Below are positions 1-8,288 of a stretch of DNA of 13,871 nucleotides, piece after piece. The notes under the pieces are model-generated. The model worked only from the letters and a program-made list of their open reading frames with translations. It did no database searches and was not told the origin of the DNA. A program made the position numbers and the translations under genes. Each line of letters starts with the position of its first letter. The stretch's first letter is position 1. The DNA comes from Leptolinea sp. UBA4782. GTDB taxonomy: Bacteria; Chloroflexota; Anaerolineae; Anaerolineales; Anaerolineaceae. The stretch is taken from the NCBI GenBank assembly GCA_002403095.1, contig DHHC01000004.1, positions 1 to 13,871 on the forward strand. Direction: 5' to 3'.

Positions 1-1
1 T

Positions 2-832
2 AAAGTTTGCCTGGGATCCATTCGTAATACCGCAGACCTGCCGTTTGATCTGCTGGTGTTTGATAACGGCAGCTGCGAAGAGGTTACCCGCTACCTGAAT
101 GAAGAAAAGGATCAGGGGCGAATACAGTACCTGATGCTTTCTGAAAAAAACCTTGGCAAAGGCGGCGCCTGGAATATGATCTTCTCGGGAGCGCCTGGCG
201 AGATCATTGCTTACACAGATAATGATGTCCAGTTCTATCCCGGTTGGCTTTCAAAATCGGTAGAGCTGTTAGAAACTTATCCCACTGTCGGCATGGTGAC
301 TGCCAGACCTTTCCGTACGCCTCCAGAATTCTACACTTCCACCCTCAACTGGGCAAAGGATAATCCTGAAGTGATTGTGGAAAATGGGCAATTGATCCCG
401 TTTAATGTCCTGCATGCATTCAACTTGAGCCTGGGGCAGGAGGATGACTACAGCCGCGGCCTGATCAATAATTCTGAAGATATCCTTTTAACTTACAGAA
501 ATACAAAGGCAATTGTTGGCGGCAGCCACTGGCAGTTTACTGCCCGAAAAGATATCCTGCAGAGTTTCCTGCCTTTCCAGATGGACCGGCCTATGGGCCA
601 GGTCCGGCAACTGGATGACCGGATGAACCAGAAAGGCTATTTGCGCTTGATGCTGCCTGAACCGTTGGCGATGAACCTGAGTAACACGCTGGCAGATAAC
701 AATAAACCTGCTGTTACACTTAATGCCTCAAAATCTGTGCCTTTTAAGAAGCGTATTTTAAACATTGCAGTGTTGCGTAAAGCGCTGCTTGCAGTATATG
801 ACTGGATTTTCCGCCAGTATTTTCATAACTAA
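2..832 (+). CDS. Family 2 glycosyltransferase, 5' end outside the window
   Basis: This is a GT-A fold, family 2 type glycosyltransferase, expected to act in the cytoplasm and move a sugar from a nucleotide donor to a growing glycan. The reading frame is open from base 2, and the residues before the first in-window start codon (a GTG at 56) already look like the family core (SIRNTADLPFDLLVFDNGS, where the acidic VFDNGS strand binds the nucleotide). The true start is therefore upstream. Next come a KNLGKGGAWN segment and the metal-binding acidic motif YTDNDVQF (DxD-like, about 53 residues after that GTG), followed by PGWL as in many GT2 enzymes. The C-terminal part has a MDRPMGQVRQLDDRMNQKGY stretch, typical of the acceptor side. 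I see no membrane segments. The protein ends at 832, 72 bases before the next gene. Donor and acceptor cannot be read from sequence. Family call is firm; specificity is unknown. Confidence 0.85.
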   Translation, partial: KVCLGSIRNTADLPFDLLVFDNGSCEEVTRYLNEEKDQGRIQYLMLSEKNLGKGGAWNMIFSGAPGEIIAYTDNDVQFYPGWLSKSVELLETYPTVGMVTARPFRTPPEFYTSTLNWAKDNPEVIVENGQLIPFNVLHAFNLSLGQEDDYSRGLINNSEDILLTYRNTKAIVGGSHWQFTARKDILQSFLPFQMDRPMGQVRQLDDRMNQKGYLRLMLPEPLAMNLSNTLADNNKPAVTLNASKSVPFKKRILNIAVLRKALLAVYDWIFRQYFHN

Positions 833-904
833 ACCACATGGCAGCATGGATGAAATTCGCACCATTCTTGGAATTCAGCGCAGAAAGCGCTTAGGAAAAG
901 GGAT
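833..904. other. Longest intergenic gap (72 bases), no clear signal
   Basis: This is the largest gap between genes in the window. It holds a short perfect inverted repeat (AGCGC at 877-881, five-base loop, GCGCT at 887-891) just before the purine-rich ribosome binding region AGGAAAAGGGA (893-903) of the next gene. No run of T follows the repeat, so it does not look like an intrinsic terminator, and no convincing -35/-10 pair is visible. The hairpin could tune translation of the downstream gene, but a five-base stem is weak evidence. Read-through transcription from the upstream gene is the simplest view. Confidence 0.35.
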
Positions 905-2350
905 ATGAATAATACCGTTTTTATCAGCGCTGATCACGGACTGGCAATCGTTTATTTTTTACAGAGTGATGTTGTGCCCACACTTTTGGAAAAAGGCGCC
1001 CGGGTGGTTGTGCTGACCGATGACGGGCTGAAGGAGCAGATACAGAAAAGGTTTGATCTGCCGGGTCTTGTCATTGAGGGTCTTCGGTTAAAAGAAGCCC
1101 GGCAATACTCCGAACAGGTTTCACCTACCGAGCAATGGTGGCTGAACTACCTGCGGCGAGTAGGTGGCAGCAGGCATATCAATACTGAAGCAATGGACAG
1201 CCATGTTGAGCAGGTGGCTTTTGAGGCCACTGGCAGAAGGCGGGCTGTGCTGCCCGTCATGCGTCTATTGGTTTCCCTGCTGCGCAGCTCAAAAGCTGCC
1301 AGGAGAGCCCTTGTCACCAGGCAAATGCGTTTCAGCCCGGAATTGTATTCTGACCTTTTTGCAAAGTACAAGCCCGGGCTGGTGGTGGCATCCACACCTG
1401 GCTGGCGGTATGACCGCTACTTGCTACGCCAGGCTGCCCGGAATAATATCCCGGCGGCAACCGTGATCGTTGGCTGGGACAACCCCAGCAGCTACAGCAT
1501 CCCCGGGACGAAAATGGATTGGGTTACTTGCTGGTCTGAAGCACAGAAACAAGAGCTGGTGCAGGGTTCGGATTGGAAACCAGAACAGGTGAACATCGGC
1601 GGCATCCCGACCTATGACGGGTATTTCCGTAAACAATGGCTGATGAGTCGTGAGGACTACTTTAAGCTGCACGGGCTTGACCCCAACCGGAAACTGCTTG
1701 GATATGCCTGCAGTTTTATCACTTTTTCACCTAATTACCAGAACATTGAACCCCTGGCACGTATGGTGGCAGAAGAGCGTTTCGGGCAGCCTGCACAGCT
1801 GCTAATCCGGCTTCATCCTAACCACTTTATGAGCGAGCCGTTATTTGCGGCTGAGCGCGAACGTATCCAGGACCTGGCACGGCGCTATCCACATGTGCAT
1901 GTCGTTGAGCCGGTGCCTCTGGGCGGTGAACTGGGTTATTACTCCGGCGAAGATATGCCCGAGAAAACCTCGATGATGGCATATTCGGATGTTTTCCTGA
2001 CGGTCTATTCCACGATGGTGGTGGAGGCTGCCGTCCATGACCGGCCGATCGTGAGTGTTTGCTTTGATGCACCGGGCGGCTGGAATACCCCCGGCAGGTT
2101 TGACCTGGCATTGTCCAAGATCGGCGAATGGCCTACCCACCAGCGTTTCCGCCTGGCAAAGGCGGGCAGGGTGGTGTTGAATGAGACAGAGCTGCGTGCT
2201 GCTGTCCAGTATTCCCTTGAAAATCCGGATGCAGAAAAGGAAGAACGCAGGCGCTTCATCGAACAGGAAGTAACCTTTGTTGACGGCAATGCGGGCAAGC
2301 GTACCGGCGAGTACCTTTTCAGTAGGATCGGAAAGAAGGCAAACCGATGA
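905..2350 (+). CDS. GT-B-like glycosyl/glycerophosphotransferase family protein
   Basis: A 481-residue soluble protein that I read as a GT-B fold surface-glycan transferase, distantly like CDP-glycerol glycerophosphotransferases and capsule transferases. The N-terminal half (ISADHGLAIVYFLQSDVVP, then VVVLTDDG) resembles a Rossmann-like acceptor domain. The middle has a hydrophobic strand plus VGWDNPSSYSIPG and a WVTCWSEAQKQEL segment. GGIPTYDGYF (from about residue 232) is the usual hinge before the donor domain. The donor domain contains LLIRLHPNHF and YSDVFLTVYSTMVVEAAV (from residue 360), where the D, the STM(x2)E pattern and the following PIVSV strand match the nucleotide-binding region of such enzymes. 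No membrane segment is seen. It starts with ATG preceded by a purine-rich site, and its last four bases (ATGA) are shared with the next gene, implying translational coupling. Donor is unknown; because it shares an operon with CMP-NulO genes, a NulO transferase is possible but unproven. Confidence 0.65.
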   Translation: MNNTVFISADHGLAIVYFLQSDVVPTLLEKGARVVVLTDDGLKEQIQKRFDLPGLVIEGLRLKEARQYSEQVSPTEQWWLNYLRRVGGSRHINTEAMDSHVEQVAFEATGRRRAVLPVMRLLVSLLRSSKAARRALVTRQMRFSPELYSDLFAKYKPGLVVASTPGWRYDRYLLRQAARNNIPAATVIVGWDNPSSYSIPGTKMDWVTCWSEAQKQELVQGSDWKPEQVNIGGIPTYDGYFRKQWLMSREDYFKLHGLDPNRKLLGYACSFITFSPNYQNIEPLARMVAEERFGQPAQLLIRLHPNHFMSEPLFAAERERIQDLARRYPHVHVVEPVPLGGELGYYSGEDMPEKTSMMAYSDVFLTVYSTMVVEAAVHDRPIVSVCFDAPGGWNTPGRFDLALSKIGEWPTHQRFRLAKAGRVVLNETELRAAVQYSLENPDAEKEERRRFIEQEVTFVDGNAGKRTGEYLFSRIGKKANR

Positions 2351-3348
2351 AATTCTTGATCGCAGGGCTTGGTTCGATCGGAAGGCGCCATTTCCGTAAT
2401 CTGGTTCAACTGGGCGAGAGAGACATTACTTTGCTGCGTAGCCATAAAAGCACGCTTCCGGATGATGAACTGGCAGGCTACCCCGTAGAGACAGATCTGG
2501 GAAAAGCCTTGGCTGCCAGGCCGGATGCGGTCATCATTTCCAATCCTTCCTCACTGCACCTGCCGGTTGCGCTGGCTGCGGTGAACGCAGGCTGCCATGT
2601 TTTCCTAGAAAAACCAGTTGCGCATAGTCAATATGGAACAAAAGAACTGCTCCAGGCTGTCGATCTGAAAAAGGTGATAGCCGCAGTGGGTTTCCAGTTC
2701 CGTTTCCATCCTGGTTTGCAGACTATTCATGATCTAATCCAACAAGGCAGGTTGGGGAAGATCATCTCTGCAACTGCTATCTGGGGTGAGTACCTGCCGG
2801 GATGGCACCCGTGGGAAGATTACCGTCTCAGCTATGCTGCCAGGCAGGATCTGGGAGGTGGAGTGGTGAGGACCCTCTGTCACCCATTGGATTACCTGGC
2901 ATGGATGTTTGGCAAGGTCGATACGGTAAGTGCATCAGTTCATGCAACTGGTATCATGGATATCGACGTGGATGACCTGGCAGAGATTGACCTGTCCTTC
3001 GCTGCAGGTACACAAGCGCATGTACATCTTGATTATCACCGCCAGCCTGGGAAACACACCCTCAGTATTACTGGAACAGGCGGCACTGCTGAATGGGACA
3101 ATGCAACCGGTATCGCGCAATACATCCTGGCAGGGGAAAACCAGTGGCATTCTATCCTGCCGCCGGTCGGTTTTGAACGCAACACGATGTTCCTGAATGA
3201 AATGCGGAATTTCATCCAGGCTATTGAAGGTTCCGAGTGGCCGGTCTGCAGCCTGGAAGAGGGCATATATAATTTACAGATGATCGATGCAGTCTACCGG
3301 GCTGGCAGCTCGGGTAATCCGGTGAGGATGGCGGAGAATCTAGCATGA
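2347..3348 (+). CDS. Gfo/Idh/MocA family NAD(P)-dependent oxidoreductase
   Basis: A 333-residue dehydrogenase, normal length for the Gfo/Idh/MocA family, which oxidises or reduces sugars or nucleotide sugars in the cytoplasm. The Rossmann motif GLGSIGRRH sits at residues 7-15. The family EKP signature is at 88-90 (FLEKPVAHS), with Lys89 the usual catalytic lysine. The GGGVVRTLCHPLDYL stretch gives the conserved histidine (His179) and aspartate (Asp182). The C-terminal half is the alpha/beta domain that binds substrate and forms dimers. The gene overlaps its upstream neighbour by four bases (ATGA), has AAGG seven bases before its start, and overlaps the next gene by four bases as well. In NulO and rare-sugar clusters this family often makes keto-sugar intermediates. 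From memory, some Campylobacter legionaminate clusters pair such an enzyme with a PtmA-type SDR, and this operon has both, but the substrate cannot be read here. Confidence 0.88.
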   Translation: MKFLIAGLGSIGRRHFRNLVQLGERDITLLRSHKSTLPDDELAGYPVETDLGKALAARPDAVIISNPSSLHLPVALAAVNAGCHVFLEKPVAHSQYGTKELLQAVDLKKVIAAVGFQFRFHPGLQTIHDLIQQGRLGKIISATAIWGEYLPGWHPWEDYRLSYAARQDLGGGVVRTLCHPLDYLAWMFGKVDTVSASVHATGIMDIDVDDLAEIDLSFAAGTQAHVHLDYHRQPGKHTLSITGTGGTAEWDNATGIAQYILAGENQWHSILPPVGFERNTMFLNEMRNFIQAIEGSEWPVCSLEEGIYNLQMIDAVYRAGSSGNPVRMAENLA

Positions 3349-5081
3349 AGATTCCTGGCTGGGTAAAAGGTTCGCTGGTCGGCATTTACTTTGTACTGCT
3401 TGCCATCCTGTTTACCTACCCGTTGATTACCATGATGTCAACCCGCATCATTGGGCAGCCGGGGGATAATATTTACTATGCCTGGGTGATCAGCTGGGTT
3501 AAGAAAGCAATTTTTGATCTGCAGGTGAATCCCCTCAACGTATGGTTCCTTAATTACCCGGAGGGGTGGAACCTGGCTTATACCGAGATTGCACCGGTGC
3601 AAGTACTGATTGCTTTACCCTTTGCGCTTCTGGTAAATCCCCTGTTCGGATACAACTTTTCCATGCTCTCAACCTATGTCCTGGCAGGAGTATTCATGTT
3701 CCTCTGGACGAAGTCCTTAACTGGAAAAACCGGTGTAGCCCTGATTGCAGGCACTGCATTTGCCACCCTCCCATTTCACCAGGCGCATTTCCTTGCAGGG
3801 CACCTGAATATTGCTGGCATCCAGTGGTTTCCTCTTTATTTCTGGGGCTTGTTTGAGATAATAAAACCGGAACCGGTAAAGCAAAGAGTCAAATTCAGCC
3901 TGATTGCTGGTGCAGCCCTGGGGTTAATCGGGCTGACTTCCATGTACTACCTTTACATGACAGCCCTGGTAACCCTGGTTATTCTGGTAATCAACCTTTT
4001 CTTCGTCCGAAAAAGGGTTTTGAAGCGGCAATACTGGTCATCATTTCTGTGGATGGGATTGCTGGCGCTGCCGTTAATTGCCCTTGCCCTATGGCCATTC
4101 TTAGCGCTGGAAAACCAGGTGAGTATGCCTGTGCGGGATATCAGTGTCGCCCGGATGCTGGTGGCATCAGCAAGCCCTCTTGATTACATTCTTCCATCGA
4201 CAGACCATTTTGCAGTAGGCAGCTGGGTCAACCAGCACTTCAACCGTCAGATGTGGATCGAGAATACCCTCTACCTGGGTTTCATCCCGCTCATTTTCGC
4301 TGTGATCGGTGGAACCGCACTCAAGAAAACGGATAAGCGGCTGACTTTTATTGTCCTTGCGGCGATCCTGTTTGCCTGGATTCTCTCGCTGGGACTTGAT
4401 TTGTTCCTGGATGGGGAACGCCTGCAGATCCAGCTGCCACAGTTCTTGGCAAATCTTCTCAACCGGACAGAAGCTTACATCCCCTTGCCCGGACTGCTTC
4501 TTTATAAGTATCTACCTTTCTTTGACAGGATGCGATCTTTTGCCAGGTTCGGTGTTTTCGTTATGCTGTTTGTTCAGGTTTTAATGGCTTTTGGTTTGTC
4601 CTTTACCTGGGATAATATCCGCTCACGGGCTGGCAGGGCTGTACTTACTTTTCTCCTCCTTCTGGCAATAGTGGCAGAATTCTACCCGGGTATTTATGAC
4701 CGCACCTTTTCAGCTGACGGCCGCCCGGTAGACGCCTGGCTGGCGAAACAGGATGATGCTGGTGCAGTGATCCAGTTCCCGTTTGATCAGGTTGAAAACC
4801 AGGACCTGGTTTATGCCACCTTAACCAACGGAAAGCCGTTTGTGGGCGGTGCGTTCAGCTCGTTTCCACCCCAGCAGTACCAGTCGATCAAGCCGGTCAT
4901 GCAGAATTTCCCGGATGCTGCCAGCGTGGCTCTCCTTGACCAACTGGGAGTCACTTATGTGCTGGCAGATGCAAACCATTACACCAATGATGCGGAGTTA
5001 ATTTCTGCCTGTGAAACTCTGGGTCTGGATTATATTGACACGATGGGTGAGGAACTGGTCTTTATTAACATGAAAGAGTAA
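3345..5081 (+). CDS. Polytopic membrane protein, GT-C/YfhO-like glycosyltransferase candidate
   Basis: A 578-residue integral membrane protein with roughly ten to twelve hydrophobic segments. The first is at about residues 9-31 and is followed by an outer loop carrying an acidic residue (Asp41 in QPGDNIYYAW), the position where GT-C enzymes keep a catalytic or metal-binding acid. The membrane part ends with a hydrophobic stretch including TFLLLLAIVAEF. After that comes a soluble C-terminal domain of roughly 110 residues (VDAWLAKQDDAGAVIQFPFD, later NGKPFVGGAFSSFPP), like the outer domains of large YfhO/GT39-like proteins. GT-C enzymes use lipid-linked sugars on the outer face of the membrane, so a role in assembling or decorating an exported glycan is likely. 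Start is ATG at 3345, overlapping the previous gene by four bases, with GGAG eight bases upstream. An O-antigen-ligase-like role is less likely because no long periplasmic loop is evident. Family placement is approximate. Confidence 0.68.
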   Translation: MKIPGWVKGSLVGIYFVLLAILFTYPLITMMSTRIIGQPGDNIYYAWVISWVKKAIFDLQVNPLNVWFLNYPEGWNLAYTEIAPVQVLIALPFALLVNPLFGYNFSMLSTYVLAGVFMFLWTKSLTGKTGVALIAGTAFATLPFHQAHFLAGHLNIAGIQWFPLYFWGLFEIIKPEPVKQRVKFSLIAGAALGLIGLTSMYYLYMTALVTLVILVINLFFVRKRVLKRQYWSSFLWMGLLALPLIALALWPFLALENQVSMPVRDISVARMLVASASPLDYILPSTDHFAVGSWVNQHFNRQMWIENTLYLGFIPLIFAVIGGTALKKTDKRLTFIVLAAILFAWILSLGLDLFLDGERLQIQLPQFLANLLNRTEAYIPLPGLLLYKYLPFFDRMRSFARFGVFVMLFVQVLMAFGLSFTWDNIRSRAGRAVLTFLLLLAIVAEFYPGIYDRTFSADGRPVDAWLAKQDDAGAVIQFPFDQVENQDLVYATLTNGKPFVGGAFSSFPPQQYQSIKPVMQNFPDAASVALLDQLGVTYVLADANHYTNDAELISACETLGLDYIDTMGEELVFINMKE

Positions 5082-5089
5082 GCTGGATC

Positions 5090-6697
5090 ATGAAACGGAA
5101 TGTGTGGATGACCTTATTGTTGCTCTTCAGTGCCGTGGTTGGCATGGCGCTGGTGGCATACAGTACATCATTGGGTCCAGGGGTGGGGGGCGACGCAACC
5201 ATTTACATTACATCAGCCCGCAACCTGCTGGGAGGCAGGGGATTGGGCCTGATCGAAGCGGATGGCAGTTTCCGTTTGCTTCCCTATTTTCCACCCGGCT
5301 ACCCGCTGGCATTAAGCCTGCTTGGATTGAGCGGGTTGGACCTGGTTCCGCTTTCACGCTGGTTGAATGTTCTTCTGTTTGGCGGCCTGGTCATACTCTC
5401 AGGTAAAATCCTTTTTTCTGCTACCAGCAAACGCAGTGTTGCTTTCCTGGGCAACCTGCTGTTTGCCCTGTCACCTGTGCTGGTGCCAGTTTCCTCCTGG
5501 GCGATGTCAGAGCCCCTGGCGCTCTTGCTCGGTTTTGGCAGCCTCTGGTTTGTTGTTAAGGCGCTTAAACAGGGTGAAATCACTGCCGCTTTGGTTTTGA
5601 GCGGATTGCTGTCCGGTTTGGCTATCCTGACCCGTTATAATGCGGCAGCTTTTGGTATCACAGGTGGATTATTCCTGCTTTTCAGTGGAAAACTGCCGCG
5701 TCTTAAGAGACTGCTACGCTCTGCCTTATTTGCAGTCCTTTCCCTCCTCCCGGTTGGGATCTGGCTGTGGGTTGACCTGCACCTGACTGCTTCCGTCTCC
5801 TCACGCCGGATTGAATTACCTGTAAACCTGGGAAATGCCCTGCTTGATTTTTGGAAGGATTTCCAAAACTCGCTTCAATTCTGGCTGCTGCCTGATTCCT
5901 GGGTGTATACTCCCCGCCTGCCCGCTGTCCTTATGAACCTGCTGGTTCCAGCAGTCCTTGCAGCCATCCTGGTCTGGTACCTGGTATGGGTTGCCCGGTT
6001 CAAGAACAAGGAAGCAGAAAAAGCTGAAGCAAGAACCTGGATTCCATTGCTGGCAGTCTTCAGCTTTGTTTTCCTGGTTGTAACGGTACTGGTGAAATTC
6101 ACCACTTACCCGCCCATAACCATCAATGCGCGCATGCTTTCACCCATGCATGTTTCTCTCCTGCTGCTGGTTTTGCTGCTGCTGGACGCCAGTGGTTCTG
6201 CATTTACGAAAGCCAGGTGGGGAAGCACTGCAATAGCCATTATCCTTTCTCTGGGAGTTCTCTGGTACGGCTGGATCACTCTGCATATTGTGCCGCAATA
6301 CCACCGCCTGGGATTGGGCTACCTTTCAGTAAATTGGCAGCAATCGGACACCTTGAAAGCAATCGAAAAAATCCCTGCTGATACGGCACTCGTCACCAAC
6401 CAGGAAATGCTGGTGCTATTCTGGACAGGCCGGGCTGCTTATCCTTTAAAAGAAATCTATGCAGCCAAGCCATCCACAGAATATTATTGCTATGGAGATG
6501 GCTGGGACATGAAGGATTCAGGCCAGGTGTTGTTCAAAGAAGGGGAAGCAGCGCTGATCCTGTTTGATACCATCTCGGACCAGGTGTGGGAGCTCTATAG
6601 AGACGATACCCCTGAATGGGTCAAGATGTTAACAAATGGGCTTTTTGTTGTGTATGACGGCAATGATGGAGGTATATATCTCTATAATGAACCGTAA
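5090..6697 (+). CDS. GT39-like (ArnT/PMT type) membrane glycosyltransferase, first of a tandem pair
   Basis: A 535-residue polytopic membrane protein of the dolichyl-phosphate-mannosyltransferase/ArnT type, which moves a sugar from a polyprenyl phosphate to an acceptor outside the cytoplasmic membrane. A first membrane helix (about residues 7-27) leads into a loop with the expected acidic residue (Asp35, VGGDATIYITSARNLLGG) and then YFPPGYPLALSLL, the loop and helix pattern of this family. Further helices follow, with a positively charged stretch (KLPRLKRLLR) between them. The last roughly 130 residues form a soluble outer domain beginning near WQQSDTLKAIEKIPAD. It starts eight bases after the previous stop with only a weak ribosome binding site, so coupling to the upstream gene is likely. 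The following gene encodes a protein of the same layout, suggesting local duplication. Sugar and acceptor are unknown. Confidence 0.78.
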   Translation: MKRNVWMTLLLLFSAVVGMALVAYSTSLGPGVGGDATIYITSARNLLGGRGLGLIEADGSFRLLPYFPPGYPLALSLLGLSGLDLVPLSRWLNVLLFGGLVILSGKILFSATSKRSVAFLGNLLFALSPVLVPVSSWAMSEPLALLLGFGSLWFVVKALKQGEITAALVLSGLLSGLAILTRYNAAAFGITGGLFLLFSGKLPRLKRLLRSALFAVLSLLPVGIWLWVDLHLTASVSSRRIELPVNLGNALLDFWKDFQNSLQFWLLPDSWVYTPRLPAVLMNLLVPAVLAAILVWYLVWVARFKNKEAEKAEARTWIPLLAVFSFVFLVVTVLVKFTTYPPITINARMLSPMHVSLLLLVLLLLDASGSAFTKARWGSTAIAIILSLGVLWYGWITLHIVPQYHRLGLGYLSVNWQQSDTLKAIEKIPADTALVTNQEMLVLFWTGRAAYPLKEIYAAKPSTEYYCYGDGWDMKDSGQVLFKEGEAALILFDTISDQVWELYRDDTPEWVKMLTNGLFVVYDGNDGGIYLYNEP

Positions 6698-8267
6698 ACC
6701 AGGATTACCTCAACGATCATCAATTGTTTTCTGGCTGGCTCTGGCAATGATTGCCCTGGCGGGTGTTGCATTGCTCTGGTATACCACCCCTCACGGCCTG
6801 GCACTGGTAAATGATTCAGTCAATTACATTGACGGTGCTCGCAACATGCTTGCCGGTCATGGATACAGCCGCATCCTTGGAAACGGCGATTATGCACCGG
6901 TAACCAACTTCCCTCCTTTCTATTCAATGGTTCTGGCAGGCTTTCTACTTGCCGGATTAGATGGGATCACGGCAACCTGGTGGGTCAGCATCCTTTTCTT
7001 TGCATTCAATCTGGTGCTGATTGGCTGGCTGGGGCGTAAAGTGACCGGTTCTGCCCTCTTCGGAGTATTGACCTCAATTCTATTCCTCTTAAACGAATCC
7101 TTCCTCAATTTCCACACTTTTGCACTTTCTGAGCCGGTGTTCATATTCACTTTCTTCCTTTGCCTGGTCTTCCTGGTCAAATACCTGGAAAAGCCTGTAT
7201 GGTACTGGATTGCCCTGAGCGGGCTTTTTGCCAGCCTGGCATACCTGACTCGGTACATCGGGATCGCATTATTTATGACAGCTATTGCCGCTCTGGTCAT
7301 TTTCCTGCCGGGATTAAAGAGAAAATTGAGAAGCGTCCTGTTTTTCCTGGCTGGCGCAATGCCGGCAGTAGCCGCCTGGACTGTGCGCAACATCCTGCAA
7401 ACAGGCAGCGCAACCAACCGCCAGAGCATGTGGCATGTCATCCCTGGCGAAGCTATCCAGGAAGGTGTGTTGAGCTTCTGGTCGTGGCTCCTGCCAGAGC
7501 GGTATAACCTGATCGAGCGGTTCATCGGTTTCTGGCAGTTTCTGCTGTTCCTGCTGCTCATAATTGCTCTGGCAGCGGTCATCATTCTCTCATTGCGTTT
7601 TTGGCTGTTGAAAACCAAACCGGGCTTAAAAATCCAGTTCACCTGGATTATTGTCATACAGGCTGCGGCTTACCTGGTTTTACTGGTGTTCACAATAGCC
7701 TACCTGGATGCCAGTGTGAATTTTGAAGACCGGATATTGATGCCGATTTACAACATGCTGCTGCTCCTGATTGTTGCGGGGTTGTACTGGCTGTGGACAA
7801 GGAAGAAATGGTTGTTCAAAGCTGCTGCAGTTTTCATTACACTGGCATTGATGCTTTCGTTTGTCGAAGATACAATGGATACCATTAAACTTAACCGCAG
7901 CCAGGGACAGGGCTTTGCCAATGAATACTGGACTGAATCGCAAACCATGGCTGAGCTGGCCAGGCACCCGGATTTGCTGGTGTACACCAACCGGCCGCGT
8001 GCTGTTAACCTTTTCCTGGATCGCGGCGCTTACATACTGCCATCCAGGTTAAACCCGTCAACCGGTTTGCCTTGGGCTGATTATGAGAAAACAGTCAGCT
8101 CCATCCGGCAGCGGGTGTTGGACGGCAAAGCGCTGCTGGTAGTCTTTGATTACGAGAATGCAACCAGTGATGAGGAAGGACAGGCTCTCATGCAAGACCT
8201 GACTGAAGGACTGCCACTGCTGGTTGAGTATTCTGATGGTATCATTTTTGGGTATGCTCAAAAGTAA
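6687..8267 (+). CDS. GT39-like membrane glycosyltransferase, second of the pair
   Basis: A polytopic membrane glycosyltransferase with the same plan as its upstream neighbour: first helix, then a loop with an acidic residue (Asp43, LVNDSVNYIDGARNMLAGHG), then TNFPPFYSMVLAGFLL, about ten more helices, and a soluble tail of roughly 110 residues. I chose ATG 6687 (526 residues). The frame is open back to ATG 6636 (543 residues), but the extra residues lie inside the upstream coding sequence and add a non-hydrophobic leader before the first helix. A GGAGG at 6668-6672 lies 14 bases before 6687, longer than usual, so the start is not settled. Either way it overlaps the previous gene, by 11 or 62 bases. 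It probably transfers a polyprenyl-linked sugar on the outer face of the membrane. Having two such enzymes side by side suggests two different sugars or acceptor positions. Confidence 0.78.
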   Translation: MNRKPGLPQRSSIVFWLALAMIALAGVALLWYTTPHGLALVNDSVNYIDGARNMLAGHGYSRILGNGDYAPVTNFPPFYSMVLAGFLLAGLDGITATWWVSILFFAFNLVLIGWLGRKVTGSALFGVLTSILFLLNESFLNFHTFALSEPVFIFTFFLCLVFLVKYLEKPVWYWIALSGLFASLAYLTRYIGIALFMTAIAALVIFLPGLKRKLRSVLFFLAGAMPAVAAWTVRNILQTGSATNRQSMWHVIPGEAIQEGVLSFWSWLLPERYNLIERFIGFWQFLLFLLLIIALAAVIILSLRFWLLKTKPGLKIQFTWIIVIQAAAYLVLLVFTIAYLDASVNFEDRILMPIYNMLLLLIVAGLYWLWTRKKWLFKAAAVFITLALMLSFVEDTMDTIKLNRSQGQGFANEYWTESQTMAELARHPDLLVYTNRPRAVNLFLDRGAYILPSRLNPSTGLPWADYEKTVSSIRQRVLDGKALLVVFDYENATSDEEGQALMQDLTEGLPLLVEYSDGIIFGYAQK

Positions 8268-8288
8268 CATAGCCTGGGATGAGGATGT

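Noticed and set aside
877..891. Inverted repeat AGCGC/GCGCT as a possible terminator
   Set aside because: The stem is only five base pairs and no T-run follows; it sits directly before a ribosome binding site inside a co-directional operon.
838..894. An 18-codon open frame starting with ATG in the gap between the first two genes
   Set aside because: It has no ribosome binding site, is very short, and has no recognisable composition or motif; most likely chance.
6920..7657. A 245-codon open frame on the minus strand
   Set aside because: It lies wholly inside a clear membrane glycosyltransferase gene, is rich in Arg, Lys, Asn and Thr as expected for an antisense shadow, and matches no family I recognise.
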